Shown here piece by piece: positions 38,301-49,990 of a stretch of DNA of 64,000 nt (the first letter of the stretch is position 1; every line of letters begins with the position of its first letter). The notes under the pieces were generated by a model. That model saw only the letters and a program-made list of their open reading frames with translations. It searched no databases and was not told where the DNA came from. Made by a program: the position numbers and the translations under genes. This DNA comes from Bolinopsis microptera (taxonomy: Eukaryota > Ctenophora > Tentaculata > Lobata > Bolinopsidae). The stretch is from the NCBI RefSeq assembly GCF_026151205.1, contig NC_087077.1, forward strand, positions 7,865,983-7,929,982, written 5' to 3'.

Positions 38301-40283
38301 CGGGGTTTCTACAACCTTTTTTCTGTGGTTTTTTAAGGTTGAAATTTTCTAGAGGCAACATTTGGAAGTATTAAATCGATAAAGATTGTGACTTTAAAAT
38401 AAGTGACTTACGAGGTAGGTTTGATTTTGACGGCGACAACTCGGCCAGATCCATCGTTCATACTCTTATACTCTATCGTAATCTCAACATGGTTCAGAAG
38501 ATAGTAGTACTCCTTTCCACTTACATGAGGCTGAGGGGTTTCAGACTAGAGAGTGTTAATATTTGGGTTCGTTATGATTCTTCGAGATTTCAATCATAAC
38601 TGGGCTGCTATTGTGAACAAGATACATAGCAGATCTAAATGTTAATCATAACCGGGCTTGGTACTTTAGATAAGCTGCCATCGCAATTCCAAAACTCTTG
38701 TTATATTTCAGAGTTTTGTTACGAATAAGGTTTCCACACAATAATAAGGTGTGACAAATCTTTTAGTTAAACGATCAATAACTTTACAAAAGCCAGTATT
38801 GATATCTTACAAACTATGTGTGTATCATAAATTCAAAATAATCAAACATGATCAAAATAAATAGGCTAGTTTAATTATAGCTAAAGGACGGCTTCTAGCT
38901 AGATTAAGAAAAAAAATGGCTCGATCTAAAATCATAAATTTTACACTTTTCACAATCAGCAGTGCAAAATCATCTTAAAGGGGAGGATACGGGCTTGACA
39001 GAATTTTAAAATCTCAAGAAGAACACTCAGAACACTCATGTGAATATTATCGATCGAGATATTATGGGCAAAGAGATTATTGGAAACGTGGCAGAACCCT
39101 TATAATACCTTACTGTCTGAGTGCTTGCTTTCCACCTATTGATTTTTCTGTTTAAAAAACCAAAAGTCAAGTCCTTACGACTTACAAGCCTCAACTCATC
39201 CAATAGTTATTTAAGTCTAAAAATATATGAATAAATTATGTTTTTTAATTGAATTAAAAACTCACGGGGTCACATCTGCTTAGAGTTTGTCCGTTCTTGT
39301 CAATGAAACATCCCACAGGGAATGAGGTAGTGCAGATATCCTTCTGATTGGAGTTAGTGTTCTGTGTACACCAAGCTACTGGCATGTTATCTACCACCCT
39401 GAGGAAGATTACAGTTAGTACTCTGATAACATTCTCCTTTTCAGGCATGTTATCTAGTATCTACCACTATTAGAAAGTTAGCTAGAATCTACATAACATT
39501 CTGGCATGTTCTCTAAAGAGACACAATATCATATCATTTACCACTGCACCAGTGTCTCACGATACTAGTAACACTTGTACAGATAAAGTTACAATTGAAT
39601 GGCACAAACATTAGCCAATTTTTATCACAATTCTGCGCTCTTATATCGTTTTTTCCTGATCTATTTGCAGTTCGAGGACACTTTTATATTTTGTGATGTG
39701 AAGTGTTAACCTTGAACCCAGTAACACATGTTAAATGTACCTCATATAAGCTATGGTGTGAGTTGTACACTATATGTGTACCTCATGAAAATGTGTCCCT
39801 ACCGGCAGTGTACATTCAGAGTCGTGGCCGTTATTTGACGACTATTTTAACAAGATAAATTATCTTAAAGAGTGTGCATGGGTCCGCATGGGTGATGTAG
39901 AAGGAACAACTACTATGTTTTACACTAGAATGTAACCTTTACACGCAACGCTCCTCAGTTTACGACGTAATCTTTACAAGCCAAACTGGTACATTGTGCA
40001 ATAGTGAATAGTGTACGTCACGACAAATCTCACTCCAGTGTAATATAATGATGTTTGAGTCAGGCTCGTAGCAAAGTCCAGGTCTCCTATACCAGCCCTC
40101 TAATATAGCTAATAAGATAATAACATTCCAGTTGATAACATTCCAGACTTATTACCAGTGTTGTTGATAATCTTGAGCTATAATCTTCTTTATTGCCTCT
40201 AGGTTACTGAGGTCATCCTTATTATCCTGCTTGTACGTTTTGTCGCACAGCTTTTTACATGTTTCCGATTTCTTCCACTGAAT
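32395..40283 (-). CDS. TM9SF2: TM9SF2-like nonaspanin (N-terminal exons not found)
   Basis: Thirteen exons in phase encode 555 aa plus stop: 40283-40156, 39398-39266, 38545-38412, 38249-38058, 37739-37634, 37254-37122, 36921-36802, 35957-35900, 35777-35676, 34192-33983, 33586-33390, 33215-33129 and 32462-32395. The lumenal part has VVDNMPVAWC and the membrane part nine hydrophobic segments with family signatures: LFLSGMVAMILLRTLHRDIA, EEFGWKLVHGDVFRPPRKGM, FGGEKWKSNVLLTAF, IPRHIPEQSFYTK, CYFHLCSEDYHWWWRAYLSS, and the end KIYSVVKTD. These match vertebrate TM9SF2 closely. Nonaspanins are Golgi/endosomal membrane proteins implicated in sorting of transmembrane cargo. The family is about 660 aa, so roughly 110 residues (signal peptide and early lumenal domain) are missing. 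They should lie upstream of 40.28 kb, but I could not identify them. A MITE and a GGT-type repeat sit in introns. Confidence 0.93.
37452..37618. repeat. AGTGGTAAT-type minisatellite in TM9SF2 intron
   Basis: About 165 bp of 9-bp units (AGTGGTAAT, AGTGGTAAA, AGTGGTATG) lies just downstream of the donor of the exon ending at 37634. Minus-strand frames read Leu-Leu-Pro repeats. It is intronic simple sequence, not coding. Confidence 0.9.
37850..38033. mobile_element. pogo/mariner-type MITE, 184 bp
   Basis: The ends CAGTAAAACCCCGATTTACC and GGTAAATCGGGTTTTTACTG are inverted repeats flanked by TA on both sides (37848-37849 and 38034-38035). The CGCGGTAAATCGGGG motif recurs several times inside. 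TA duplication with CAGTA-ACCCCG ends is typical of pogo/Tigger relatives. It has no ORF and lies in a TM9SF2 intron. Confidence 0.85.
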
Positions 40284-41535
40284 CTGAGGGAAAATGTGTG
40301 TAAGAATAGTGTTATCATATAGTACATTAATTACCTAAAACCACTAGAGTTGTTTGAGATGAACTTGACTAATTTCGTATGCATTCTGCAGGCCAGTGTA
40401 GTCTTTAGCTAGAATTTTACATTTACTTTTTGGATTTACGCGTGCAAGCGAGATATACATTTGACCATTTATTTCACATTACATTTGACGTATTGGATAC
40501 CCTGTAGGATGACTAAATAAGATACACATTTCAAGTGGAGTTTGGATAGTATTTTTAAGAAGCAGTTTAATTAATTGGGGGAAGATAAAGCAGGCTCCTT
40601 CTGATCACATACTAATCTTGAAATTGCGCCAACTCAGGCCCTTACATATCAAAACACTTTCATCCCTCATACATCACTTTTATTTTCAGGATACGGTGTA
40701 CTGATGGGTTGTGCGTGATCAAATATTTTGAGAAGAGAGCAGTTGGCATCGACTTTCAATGATTCAGTTCTAAAGAACCTTTCGACGGCTGCTTCAGTAT
40801 TTGTCTATATATAATCCACTTTTGTCTTTAACTATTACTGTATAGTAAATAAAGTTTTTGGTTCTTTGTGAGGCATTCGCATAGCCGTGCAGCAAGGATG
40901 TTATAGGTTGGATTTATTTCATTAATCTAGATTAGAATGCCCCATCTTCGAATACGAAGAATTCTATATAACACCTAGTTGACAGTTTAACACGATCGTC
41001 ATGACAACCACGCTGTCAACCTGCGTTTTGTTTGTAAATATCTGTACTATTTCCTGCCGTTTCATTTCTCGACTCAGTGACTTAAGTATGTGTTTACTGT
41101 TCTGGGAGAGACAAACATCCCGCTACATTCACGCCAAAATACAAATTTGCAATTTAGGATATTACCTTATACATATACATGTTATACACATTATATGGAT
41201 TGAACTGCGAGCAGATCATTTCATATTACCTAAAATTCCCCTTCCTTACGGAACTAGAATAGATACAAGGTTGCTTATTCAACCCTCCGTATACATTACG
41301 TAGAATGTACCAGGTTAATATCAGACAATTTGTCAGATCCTACATTACAGCGGTATAAACTGTCAGGAGTGTTTGTTTTTGTAAATTGTTACTTGTTGCG
41401 CCCATTTGAATAAAATTGTATTCACTTGTTACCATGGCCATGAGTATAATAAATCCGCTTGTTAATCTCAAACATTCTGTTGTCTTCCTTGATTCAATTT
41501 TCCTAAGATTCTAATTGCGTGCCAATAATTTTAAA
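40284..41535. other. non-coding; expected site of missing TM9SF2 5' exons
   Basis: I searched the minus strand here for the conserved N-terminal nonaspanin sequence (a signal peptide, then a Tyr-Leu-Pro-Gly motif and a Pro-Tyr-Glu-Tyr motif) and did not find it. The plus-strand ORF at 41001-41303 has no features. A LINE copy begins at about 41536. Confidence 0.45.
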
Positions 41536-44120
41536 GTGAGTGGCTAAGCGAGAGCTCAATATTCTAACAAGGAAGTACGGGAAAAACCCCTCGGACGCCC
41601 TTCTACGAATCCGCTTCTACTCTAGGAAGAAGGACTATAAAAAATTGTTAAAAAGGAAAAAGGCTGTTTTCTTCCAAGAGTTAAACCAGGAAATTCTGCA
41701 GGAAAATAAGATTTCGTGGAAGAACTTGAAGAAACTGAAGAAGTTTAACGAAAAACCCTCCAAGCTGGACATATTCGACATGGCGAAGTTCTACCAATTC
41801 TTTCTGGATCTCTACAAAAAGAAGGATACAAACTTCCCACAGAATAGAACAGTGACTAAAGCAAATGAACAAATAATGAGCATACTAAATGATGAGATAT
41901 CATCGAAAGAGGTTGTACATGCGGTGAAAACACTTAAGAATGGTAAGGCAGTTGGACTAGATTGTTTACTCAATGAGCAGCTTAAGTCTGCCGCCCAGAA
42001 CCACTGCGCTCTCTCAGTGTTAGTTAAGCTCTTTAATGGTTGCTTGGACCTTGGTGTCTACCCATGGAACACTACGATTGTGAGCCCACTCCACAAGAAA
42101 GGATGTATCTACGACCCCGATAACTACAGAGCCATCGCGATCGGGAGCAACCTTGGCAAACTTTTCGCGACAATCCTATTGGACCGTTTGCTAAAATTCA
42201 GGAAGGAACATTGCCCGGACACAGTAAACCAGCTTGGCTTCTGTAAGAATGCTAGAACTGTGGATCATCTGTTCACCCTTTCCACTTGTGTAGACAAATA
42301 CGTGAATAACAAAGGACAAAGACTCTATTCTTGTTTCGTGGATTTTCGCAAAGCTTTCGACTCCATCAGTCGTGAAGCTCTTCTGTACAAGCTCTCAACC
42401 CTTGGTATAGATGGAAAATTCCTAAAATGTCTAGAACATATGTACAAGAATTCCAAAGCTAAGATCAAGCTGATCGCCAAAATATCAGACTCATTTGATA
42501 TCCTTGCAGGTACGGAGCAGGGCCACCCAATGAGCCCCGAACTATTCAAAACTTACATCCACGAACTTTCGGAACGACTGAACAGTGTTCAAGACATCTC
42601 AAGTCCATTGCTGAATGAAACTATTCTGACCCACCTCTTGTGGGCAGATGATCTTGTCCTCCTCGCACTTTCGAAAGAAAGTCTTCAGGTCATGATCTCT
42701 GAACTTGAGTCATTCTGCAGAGAATGGGGGCTCACGGTGAACACCAAGAAAACCGCCATCATGATTTTTAATAAAAGTGGAAGGCAACTCAAAGAGAGTT
42801 ACGGTTTTCAGTACATGGGAGCAACAATCCCATCAGCGAAAACATATTGCTATTTAGGGATCACCTTCTCACTGTCGGGCAGCTTTAAGACAGCACTAAA
42901 CCTTCTGCGACAAAAAGCTCTCCGGGCATACTTTGGACTGAAAAGTGAAGTAGACCTTAACAATATATCCAAGGTCGCAGTTCTTAAACTGCTCGACTCC
43001 CTCATACTGCCAGTTGTATCGTACGGAGTGGAAGTCTGGATCAGCAGTAGCTCAGGAATTAAGGCTTTTGCCAGCAAAACTGACAATACGAAGCAATCCC
43101 CACTGGCAGGCATTGCAGCTGACCCATTCGAAAGAATGCACCTCGCCATCCTTAAATGGACCCTTGGAGTTGGCAAATCTACATCTAACGCAGCTGTTTG
43201 GGGAGACTGCGGAAGAACCCCTATTGTAATTCGATATGTTAAACAAGTCACCGATTTCCATAATCGCCTTGCAAGACTTGAACTAGAAGACTCACCAGCC
43301 CTAGCCAGGCACGCTTTTGCTGAGCAGAAGAAACTTGATTTAGGTTGGTTCAGGGCACTGGAATCAATGCTAATGATACTCGACGAGAACAAACTTGAAC
43401 ATCAACTTTACAACCCATTGTTATGTCAGGAAAGGGCACATAACCGATTTATCAATCCATGGGAAACAGAAAGACAAAGCAATAAGAAGCTTACGTTCTA
43501 TAATAAAGTTAAAGGTGCTTTCGAGCAGGAGCCGTACCTCACGCTACCGTCGAGAACTGGAAGCAACTTAGTGGCTAGGATCCGAATGAGCGGACATAAG
43601 CTAAACGTAGAAACTGGAAGATATGGGAGCAGAACTGGAAGTCAACATCACAGAATTTGTGAATTCTGCAGCGAAAAGTCCATGATGGAGCTCTTTGTTA
43701 ATCTTCCTTGTGTTGATCCGATAATAGAAGATGAAGAACACTTCCTTAGAACATGTCCCAGGTACCATTCCAGTAGGACTAACATGAAGGAGCCCACAAA
43801 GTCATTACTATTTCATGACATGAAGAGCCTCTTTCTACCGGAGCACATAGTGGAATTCACCAAGTTCGTCGCTCAGCTATGCAGAACACGATTCCCTATA
43901 ATAAAGAAGAAACACGAACATTAGTGTCTCAGTACGGGATATCACATTTTCTCCACAGCCCCTTCATTTTCACTTTTTCTTTACACTCATCAAACACCTT
44001 ATTGGTAACGGATTTTCTATTTGGATTTCGGACTTTGACCTTTAGCTATGCTGATCTGACATTACCTCACTGTAATATAGATCTATTTTTTGTAAACCTT
44101 GTAAACCTTGTAAACCTTGG
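41536..44120 (+). mobile_element. 5'-truncated LINE with open RT ORF
   Basis: The copy starts inside ORF2 at about 41536. It contains the whole RT and C-terminal parts and ends in three copies of TTGTAAACC (about 44090-44119), a short tandem tail as seen at LINE 3' ends. No endonuclease domain or 5' UTR is present, which fits 5' truncation during target-primed insertion. The single uninterrupted 794-codon frame shows it is young. Confidence 0.85.
41540..43924 (+). CDS. non-LTR reverse transcriptase (partial ORF2)
   Basis: The frame of 794 codons has no ATG at its start; a stop lies just upstream at 41537 and coding begins with AKRELNILTRKYGKNPSD, a linker normally found between endonuclease and RT. 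RT motifs in order: KNGKAVGLDCLLNEQLK, PDNYRAIAIGSNLGKL, SCFVDFRKAFDSI, TEQGHPMSPELF, and the catalytic WADD (residues about 368-371, a variant of the usual Y/FADD). The C-terminal region has a CxxC-H-C zinc motif (HRICEFCSEK then EEHFLRTCPRY). All catalytic aspartates are present, but without its endonuclease and 5' end it should not move by itself. The clade is not resolved by eye. Confidence 0.9.
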   Translation: MAKRELNILTRKYGKNPSDALLRIRFYSRKKDYKKLLKRKKAVFFQELNQEILQENKISWKNLKKLKKFNEKPSKLDIFDMAKFYQFFLDLYKKKDTNFPQNRTVTKANEQIMSILNDEISSKEVVHAVKTLKNGKAVGLDCLLNEQLKSAAQNHCALSVLVKLFNGCLDLGVYPWNTTIVSPLHKKGCIYDPDNYRAIAIGSNLGKLFATILLDRLLKFRKEHCPDTVNQLGFCKNARTVDHLFTLSTCVDKYVNNKGQRLYSCFVDFRKAFDSISREALLYKLSTLGIDGKFLKCLEHMYKNSKAKIKLIAKISDSFDILAGTEQGHPMSPELFKTYIHELSERLNSVQDISSPLLNETILTHLLWADDLVLLALSKESLQVMISELESFCREWGLTVNTKKTAIMIFNKSGRQLKESYGFQYMGATIPSAKTYCYLGITFSLSGSFKTALNLLRQKALRAYFGLKSEVDLNNISKVAVLKLLDSLILPVVSYGVEVWISSSSGIKAFASKTDNTKQSPLAGIAADPFERMHLAILKWTLGVGKSTSNAAVWGDCGRTPIVIRYVKQVTDFHNRLARLELEDSPALARHAFAEQKKLDLGWFRALESMLMILDENKLEHQLYNPLLCQERAHNRFINPWETERQSNKKLTFYNKVKGAFEQEPYLTLPSRTGSNLVARIRMSGHKLNVETGRYGSRTGSQHHRICEFCSEKSMMELFVNLPCVDPIIEDEEHFLRTCPRYHSSRTNMKEPTKSLLFHDMKSLFLPEHIVEFTKFVAQLCRTRFPIIKKKHEH

Positions 44121-44586
44121 CGGTCCGCAGTGATGAAAAGTCACTTAGCAATTAAAAGATCTTAACTCTGTAACTCATATTCAAGCTTCAAGTTGGAATT
44201 TTGATAACATTATTTTTATACACAAAGTCAGAAAATGATGGACCACTTTCGCTAGGAACAAATTTGCTCTTAATGAGATTTTTAAACAACCCTCAGCTCA
44301 GACGCTCAGTTTGAACTGATTTGTTTCGCAATGTTTGCCTTCTCCACATTATTCAGTTTGATAGTGATCTTCCTTAGGTATTTTAGTTACACGGAGTTAA
44401 CTAGGTAGCTGCTGGGCTTATATTGTTTAAACAATACATTTTGTATACATTTTTTACACTACATATAATACATCTATTACATATATTGTAAAATTAATAG
44501 GATCCAATCCAAATTATTTATCACATTTTCAACCATGAAATATTTCTCATCCCAGCAAGAATAAATATTTGATAGTTTGTTAGTTT
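44121..44586. other. upstream region of GPCR gene A
   Basis: AT-rich sequence between the LINE tail and the first GPCR. No clear TATA/initiator pair or CCAAT cluster was seen. Confidence 0.4.
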
Positions 44587-46654
44587 ATGGGATATAATGT
44601 GGAGGATACCCCGTGCTTAGATCAGAACGTGACATGTACTTTCAGTTTAGTTAACGTAAGTTAATTTACAAAATTATTAATGTTAAGCTTTGTGAATTAT
44701 TTTTTTGACTCAGCTCAGCTAAATTCTTCAAAAAGGTGCACAATTTTCGACTGAAGAGCCTCAAGTTTAAACTCAATGTTGGGGATACTAATAATTATTA
44801 TTTTCAGGGAGGCATCTTGACAAGTGTGGGGATCATTGGTACTTTTCTTAGCGCTTTTACAATTTACGCTCTTATTCGTCATGTCAAGCTGCCCTACTGC
44901 CAGGTAATTATTATTTAAGTCATTGGATCAAAATTAAGATGCGTATCAAAGGCATTTTATTAAATAAAACTTAGAAATGATTATTTATTTATATTATGTG
45001 CCTCAACTACTGTAGTAATAATTAATTAAAATAGGAAAAACCTGCTAGTATGCATTGACACCGAGGATTATTTTCCAGAATTTGTTCATCCTGAACGTGG
45101 CAGTCAGTGATGTTTTGATCGCTATGCTTGGAATTATCCGAGGTCTTGGGATTTTATCTCCCCGATTTATTGGATATGACGTGGAAACTGGGACACAGAA
45201 TCAGTGGTGCTCCGCTTATACTTTCATTGGAAACACTCTTTGGTAAGGAAAATATATTTTGGAAAATACATGACAGCAATATATTCATCTTACAAGTTAC
45301 ATCGTCCCAGTTTTTTCTAAACCAAATTAATGTCAAAAAGGCAAATTTGATATAGTTTTTAAAGCACATGCACATGCAAATAACATGGCTGAATGTTCCA
45401 TACCAATTACTATGTATTTGATTGATTGAAATAAATTTTTTTAAGATTATTTAACAGAACTATTTCAGGATGTCAGCAATACCAGTACTGATACCTCTAA
45501 CAGTAGATAGATTTGTGGCTCTAGTATTTCCTATGAGATATAAATCGTTCATGACAAAGACAAATTGTAAGATTATGGTCGCGTTGACATGGACAGTCCT
45601 AATTCCTATCGTCATTATCGACATCGTAACTCTCTCCAATAAATCTAACGAGGTACATTTAAGCCATTTGGTTTTAGTTTGATAGTGAAATGATCCCATA
45701 TCAAAAATGTAAACATCCTCCGGGAGACTTTCAAAATTTCTATATTACTGTAATCCTTAATCAATAATCTTTTCAGCTGCTATATCAAACGACATACCAC
45801 AGATGTGTATTCGAAAATGATTTATCTTGGAAAAAGTCCGTATACGTTTTATTTCCATTCATAGTAATAATCATTATGTACATAACGATGGTGTTCTTTG
45901 TCAACAAAGCGAAGTTGGAGACAAAAAAACTGCTTATCATTTCAACTGCGATAATAATAACTGGACTGATAACTAACATACCAGATCAGTTACTCATTAA
46001 TTTCAAGGTAGTAGCTTTTAATATTCCTTTATATTACAACATACCCAGCCTCGCCGCAACATTAGTAAAAATAATAAGCATCTGTACAATGTACACTGTA
46101 CATTACTACATAACTCACTAATGCATGATTGAACATTTTATAAGAAAAACCATTTTATCCATATTCATAAATACATAATGTCCGTGCCATTCCTTATATT
46201 GAGACATATTATCAGGTGACTATGAGCTACGAAGTTTCGCAAGTACTTGCTTTAACATTTTGGTACACTAACTCCATCTGGAATCCTATCATATATTTCT
46301 GTAGCAACAAACGAACTCAACAAAATTTAGCAGGTAATTCACACCTTTTCAAAACACCAACTGGCCTCTTTTAAAATAATTTTGACAAAAATTCCAAGTC
46401 ATACAACAAGGTGTCAGAATAATTGGTGTGTTTGAAATGTAGATGAGACGATGTCGGTAAGAATCAGATTTCTAAAGTTCATATTTTCAGCGACACCAGT
46501 GGGTAAGAAGATCTCAGTAGCCTCAGGAAACATAGCACGAAGAATAAGCTCTGTTACAGACTCCAAAATGTTTGACAGTTCATTATTTTCCAATGAGATA
46601 GCAATTGGGACAATTCAAGAAACAGATGAACGTGTAAGTGAAGCGAACTTTTGA
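44587..46654 (+). CDS. class A GPCR (tandem copy A)
   Basis: Seven exons in phase encode 341 aa: 44587-44655, 44808-44903, 45079-45242, 45469-45652, 45777-46007, 46216-46333 and 46491-46654. The short N-terminus starts MGYNVEDTPCLDQN and has N-glycosylation sequons (NVT). Exon 2 is TM1, exon 3 TM2 with LNVAVSD, and exon 4 TM3-TM4 with DRF in place of DRY, followed by ALVFPMRY. Exon 5 has the extracellular loop Cys (YHRC), which can pair with WCSAY before TM3, then TM5-TM6. Exon 6 is TM7 with NPIIYF (NPxxY type). The cytoplasmic tail is short. TM6 lacks CWxP. The residue at the opsin lysine position is Tyr, so it is not an opsin. The ligand is unknown. The same exon plan recurs in copies B and C downstream. 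Confidence 0.9.
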
Positions 46655-46660
46655 TTCCTT

Positions 46661-47843
46661 GCCAACTTTTCTTCAGAATTATTACCCCAAGAGAGATCCG
46701 CAAACCTTGCCTTTCGCTCGTTTTTAAATATAACTTTATGAGAGAAATAAGCTGATTTTTCAAACTTTACTATCTAGGAATGTTTTTACATATGAAAGTG
46801 CATGATTTTGGTAACTTCATACAAATATTTGTTCATAAAATCTGAACTGTTTAAAAAGTCCATAATCTTGGTATTTCAACACTAAGTCTCGCTTGAATGA
46901 CTTGAATGACTTGAATGTACATCTTTGTTGGGTAATTTTAATGTCGAAGCGTGTAATAAATGTTAGAATTTATTTATTTATTTATTATACATTTTTATCA
47001 CATCCAGACCTGTTAGAATTTCTACCTGTAAATTTAACATACATTATGGATAACAGCTAATCTATTAAGATTATTGCACGACTTGCCAGTTGCTTTTATC
47101 TGTATTAAGTTGACCGATTTAACAATTCTTGAGTTTATTTTTGTATTTTACTTTAACGCGCGATGTTGCAGTTAAAGGACATAATGATAAAATACTAAGT
47201 AATTATAAGTTATAATTACGTTATAATTTATAACGGTTCTGCACGAAACCCTTTCCCAGATCCACGCCTTCGATAATATTTAAAAATCATAATTTTTCGC
47301 AAACATATTAGTTCATATCTAGCAGCAGCAGCACAATTTGGCAGGAGTTGAGATGTTTATTTCAGTCAAGACTTACTGTACATACTCAATGATTCGTTAG
47401 TACATCTATTTATATAATATCTTGTATCGCGGATGAAATGGACCAGAGTAACAAATAATAATATAGCTTAGTATCTGTACATAGTTTAGTGCCTGTTTGC
47501 CATAGTGATCGTTATTCACACATTAAAATTGTTGTGAATTATTAGAGTGACGTTCGATACTGCAGGGATTAAATCGCTTGACAACTTCAAAGATGTGACG
47601 TAATTGGCTATGAAACATCTTAATCCCCTGGTTAAATTCTGTTGTAAGGACTTTATTCTGTTAGACAAATCTATTGATATTTTACAAGCATACAAAGTTG
47701 AGTTAAAGTATGAAATACTGTATTGTCTTTTACATGGTTTAAACAAAAAATATATCCAAACCAAAACATAACAGCACATTGGGAAATCAACCTCACACGA
47801 TGTTATCTTAACGTTCCATTGAGGTGCAGTTTCATAGTGGTTT
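46661..47843. other. intergenic between GPCR A and B
   Basis: Contains the candidate poly(A) signal of copy A, a TTTA tetranucleotide run at about 46972-46990, and no supported gene. Minus-strand ORFs here have no protein features. Confidence 0.45.
46955..46960 (+). promoter_or_regulatory. poly(A) signal candidate, GPCR A
   Basis: An AATAAA lies 300 bp after the stop of GPCR A and is the first canonical hexamer downstream. Use is inferred. Confidence 0.4.
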
Positions 47844-49990
47844 ATGGGACTCAATGTAGAAGATACCTCGTGCTTAAATGAGAATGTAACATGCACCTTC
47901 AGTTTAGTAAACGTGAGTAAATTCATAATTTGTATATTCAATATAATTCAGGTACATAAATTGGGAATTAGGTATGAGGGTAGCAGCTGGATTCCCCGAT
48001 AAATAACATGATATTCCCACATTCAGAAACACGCCATCTTGCCAGGCAGCCTGGGAGGAAATTTTTTTTGGGAGGAAAAAACGGGAGGAAAAAGAGGAAA
48101 TTTTTGAGAAGTTACTCCTAAATTTCGAAATATTTTTTTGATATAAAGACAAATTAATTGAGGAAATTTTTGAAGAAAATTTTTCGATTGTATAAAAATC
48201 AAAGAGGAACATCCTGTCAGTTTTGGAACACAGTGAAATATTCTGATTGGAGAATGCAGATTGCTGTTGTGAAGTTACCAAAGTTACGTGAGTACTTGAT
48301 TCTTTTCAATCCCAGTTTATTGCTGTCCTACAAATTTCTTTAATGCCAAATGCCGTCTAAAACACCCTATTTCGCAAAAAATTTCCGTCAAGTTGCCTTA
48401 CTGTCAGGTATTTCAACCTAAAATATACCAGAAGGGGCGTTTTTGAAATATATATATTATGACACGAAAGGTTTTTTCAGTAGTACCTAACATATTATAT
48501 ACCTAAGATTTATATTGCAAAGAACTACCATGAGAGGCCCAAATATGGGATTATTGGTTTATTGAATCGTTCATTAGCTTTTCATGGTATACTACGTACT
48601 GTACTTAAAAGTTAGAAGTTAGAATATTTAAAAAAATTCAACTTGAGCTACCTGGACTGTAGTTTGACACCTACCAAACTAGCGGCTACTTCAGATTCTT
48701 TACTGTGAGCATTATTGGAAGTCCACCTACTTATAACAGTAATCATCTCCCAGAATCTGTTCATCTTAAACGTGGCAGTGAGTGATGTCTTAACAGCATT
48801 ACTAGGCACTATCCGGGGACTTGGCATTCTCTCTCCTAAATTGATGGGGCATGATGCGGGAACTGAGTCACAGAATTGGTGGTGCTCTAGCTATACTATT
48901 CTTGGGAGCACTCTTTGGTATGGAAGTAAAATTAGCCAATCCGTACATTACTTTTGGCCTAGTTTTAGAACCAATTTTCTAGATTCCACAATATCTTACC
49001 TTTAGGGTAATAAAGCCCCGCCGCGCAGTGAGGATTATTATTTCAGGATGTCAGCAATACCAGTACTGATACCTCTTACAGCGGATAAATTTGTGGCTCT
49101 AGTATTTCCTATGAGATACAAACCTTTCATTACAAAGACAAATTGTAAGATTATGGTCGCATTGACATGGTTAAGCATTATAATTCCTATCTTGCTTTTC
49201 GACATTGTGACCCTAGCTAATGGAACCAATAAGGTATGTATCATGTATGATCTGACGGTCACAACATCATTTATTCTTCGTCAACAAAGCTAAGTTGGAG
49301 ACAAAGAAATTACTTATCATTTCTACTGCTATAATAGTAACGGGATTGATAACTCACATACCTAATCAGTTACTAGTTACATTCAAGGTTTATAAATGAT
49401 CTAAAAGGCAATAACTTGACAACAAATTAATTCATTCTTATGTATTTTGCTGATAGTGCAAACCTCTATCATGTATAAAGGAACGTATTCAAAAGCAATT
49501 ACATGTTCTGATTGTCTAAATCTATACCACTCGCCAGGTAACAATGAGCTACGAAGTTTCGCAAGTATTTACATTGACATTTTGGTACACTAACACCATC
49601 TGGAACCCCGTCATATACTTTGCTAGACTGAAACGTACTCAACAGAACTTAGCCGGTAATAGTAAATTATTATAGTAATAGTAAATTATTCCTAACTTTT
49701 TTGTCCCAAAAAGTCTACCGGGGCCGAGACGACTGAAATTGACTTAAAACGGCCGAAGAAACTTTTTGGCCGAAATATTTTTCAAAACTTCCTGTTCCAC
49801 TGTAAACAATACAAGTTATATACATAAAATTAATAAGTTATTTTTTTCAGCAACTTCAGTAGGAAGAAGACTGTCATTAGCTCGACGATTCAGCACAGTA
49901 ATCCATCCTAAAATGATTGACAATAATTTGGTATTTTCAAATAGAGCCGCAATAACGACGATTCAAGAAATAGCCGAGACAGAACTATGA
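47844..49990 (+). pseudogene. class A GPCR (tandem copy B), decayed
   Basis: Paralogue of copies A and C. Recognisable pieces: exon 1 47844-47912 (MGLNVEDTSCLNENVTC), exon 3 48754-48917, exon 4 49047-49233, the 3' half of exon 5 (about 49272-49388), exon 6 49538-49655 and exon 7 49851-49990. Exon 2 (TM1) is reduced to its last seven codons, VKLPYCQ, with the normal donor at 48412. The sequence before it is unrelated and the TM1 residues are absent. Exon 5 has lost its acceptor, the loop Cys and most of TM5: the frame picks up only at FFVNKAKLETKK. The DRF motif is changed to DKF (TADKFVAL). NPVIYF in TM7 is retained. No seven-helix receptor can be made from the visible exons, so this is probably a pseudogene. 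Splice sites of the remaining exons are intact, so decay is recent. Confidence 0.85.

Noticed and set aside
42850-43392. 180-codon minus-strand ORF
   Set aside because: Shadow of the LINE RT ORF on the opposite strand.
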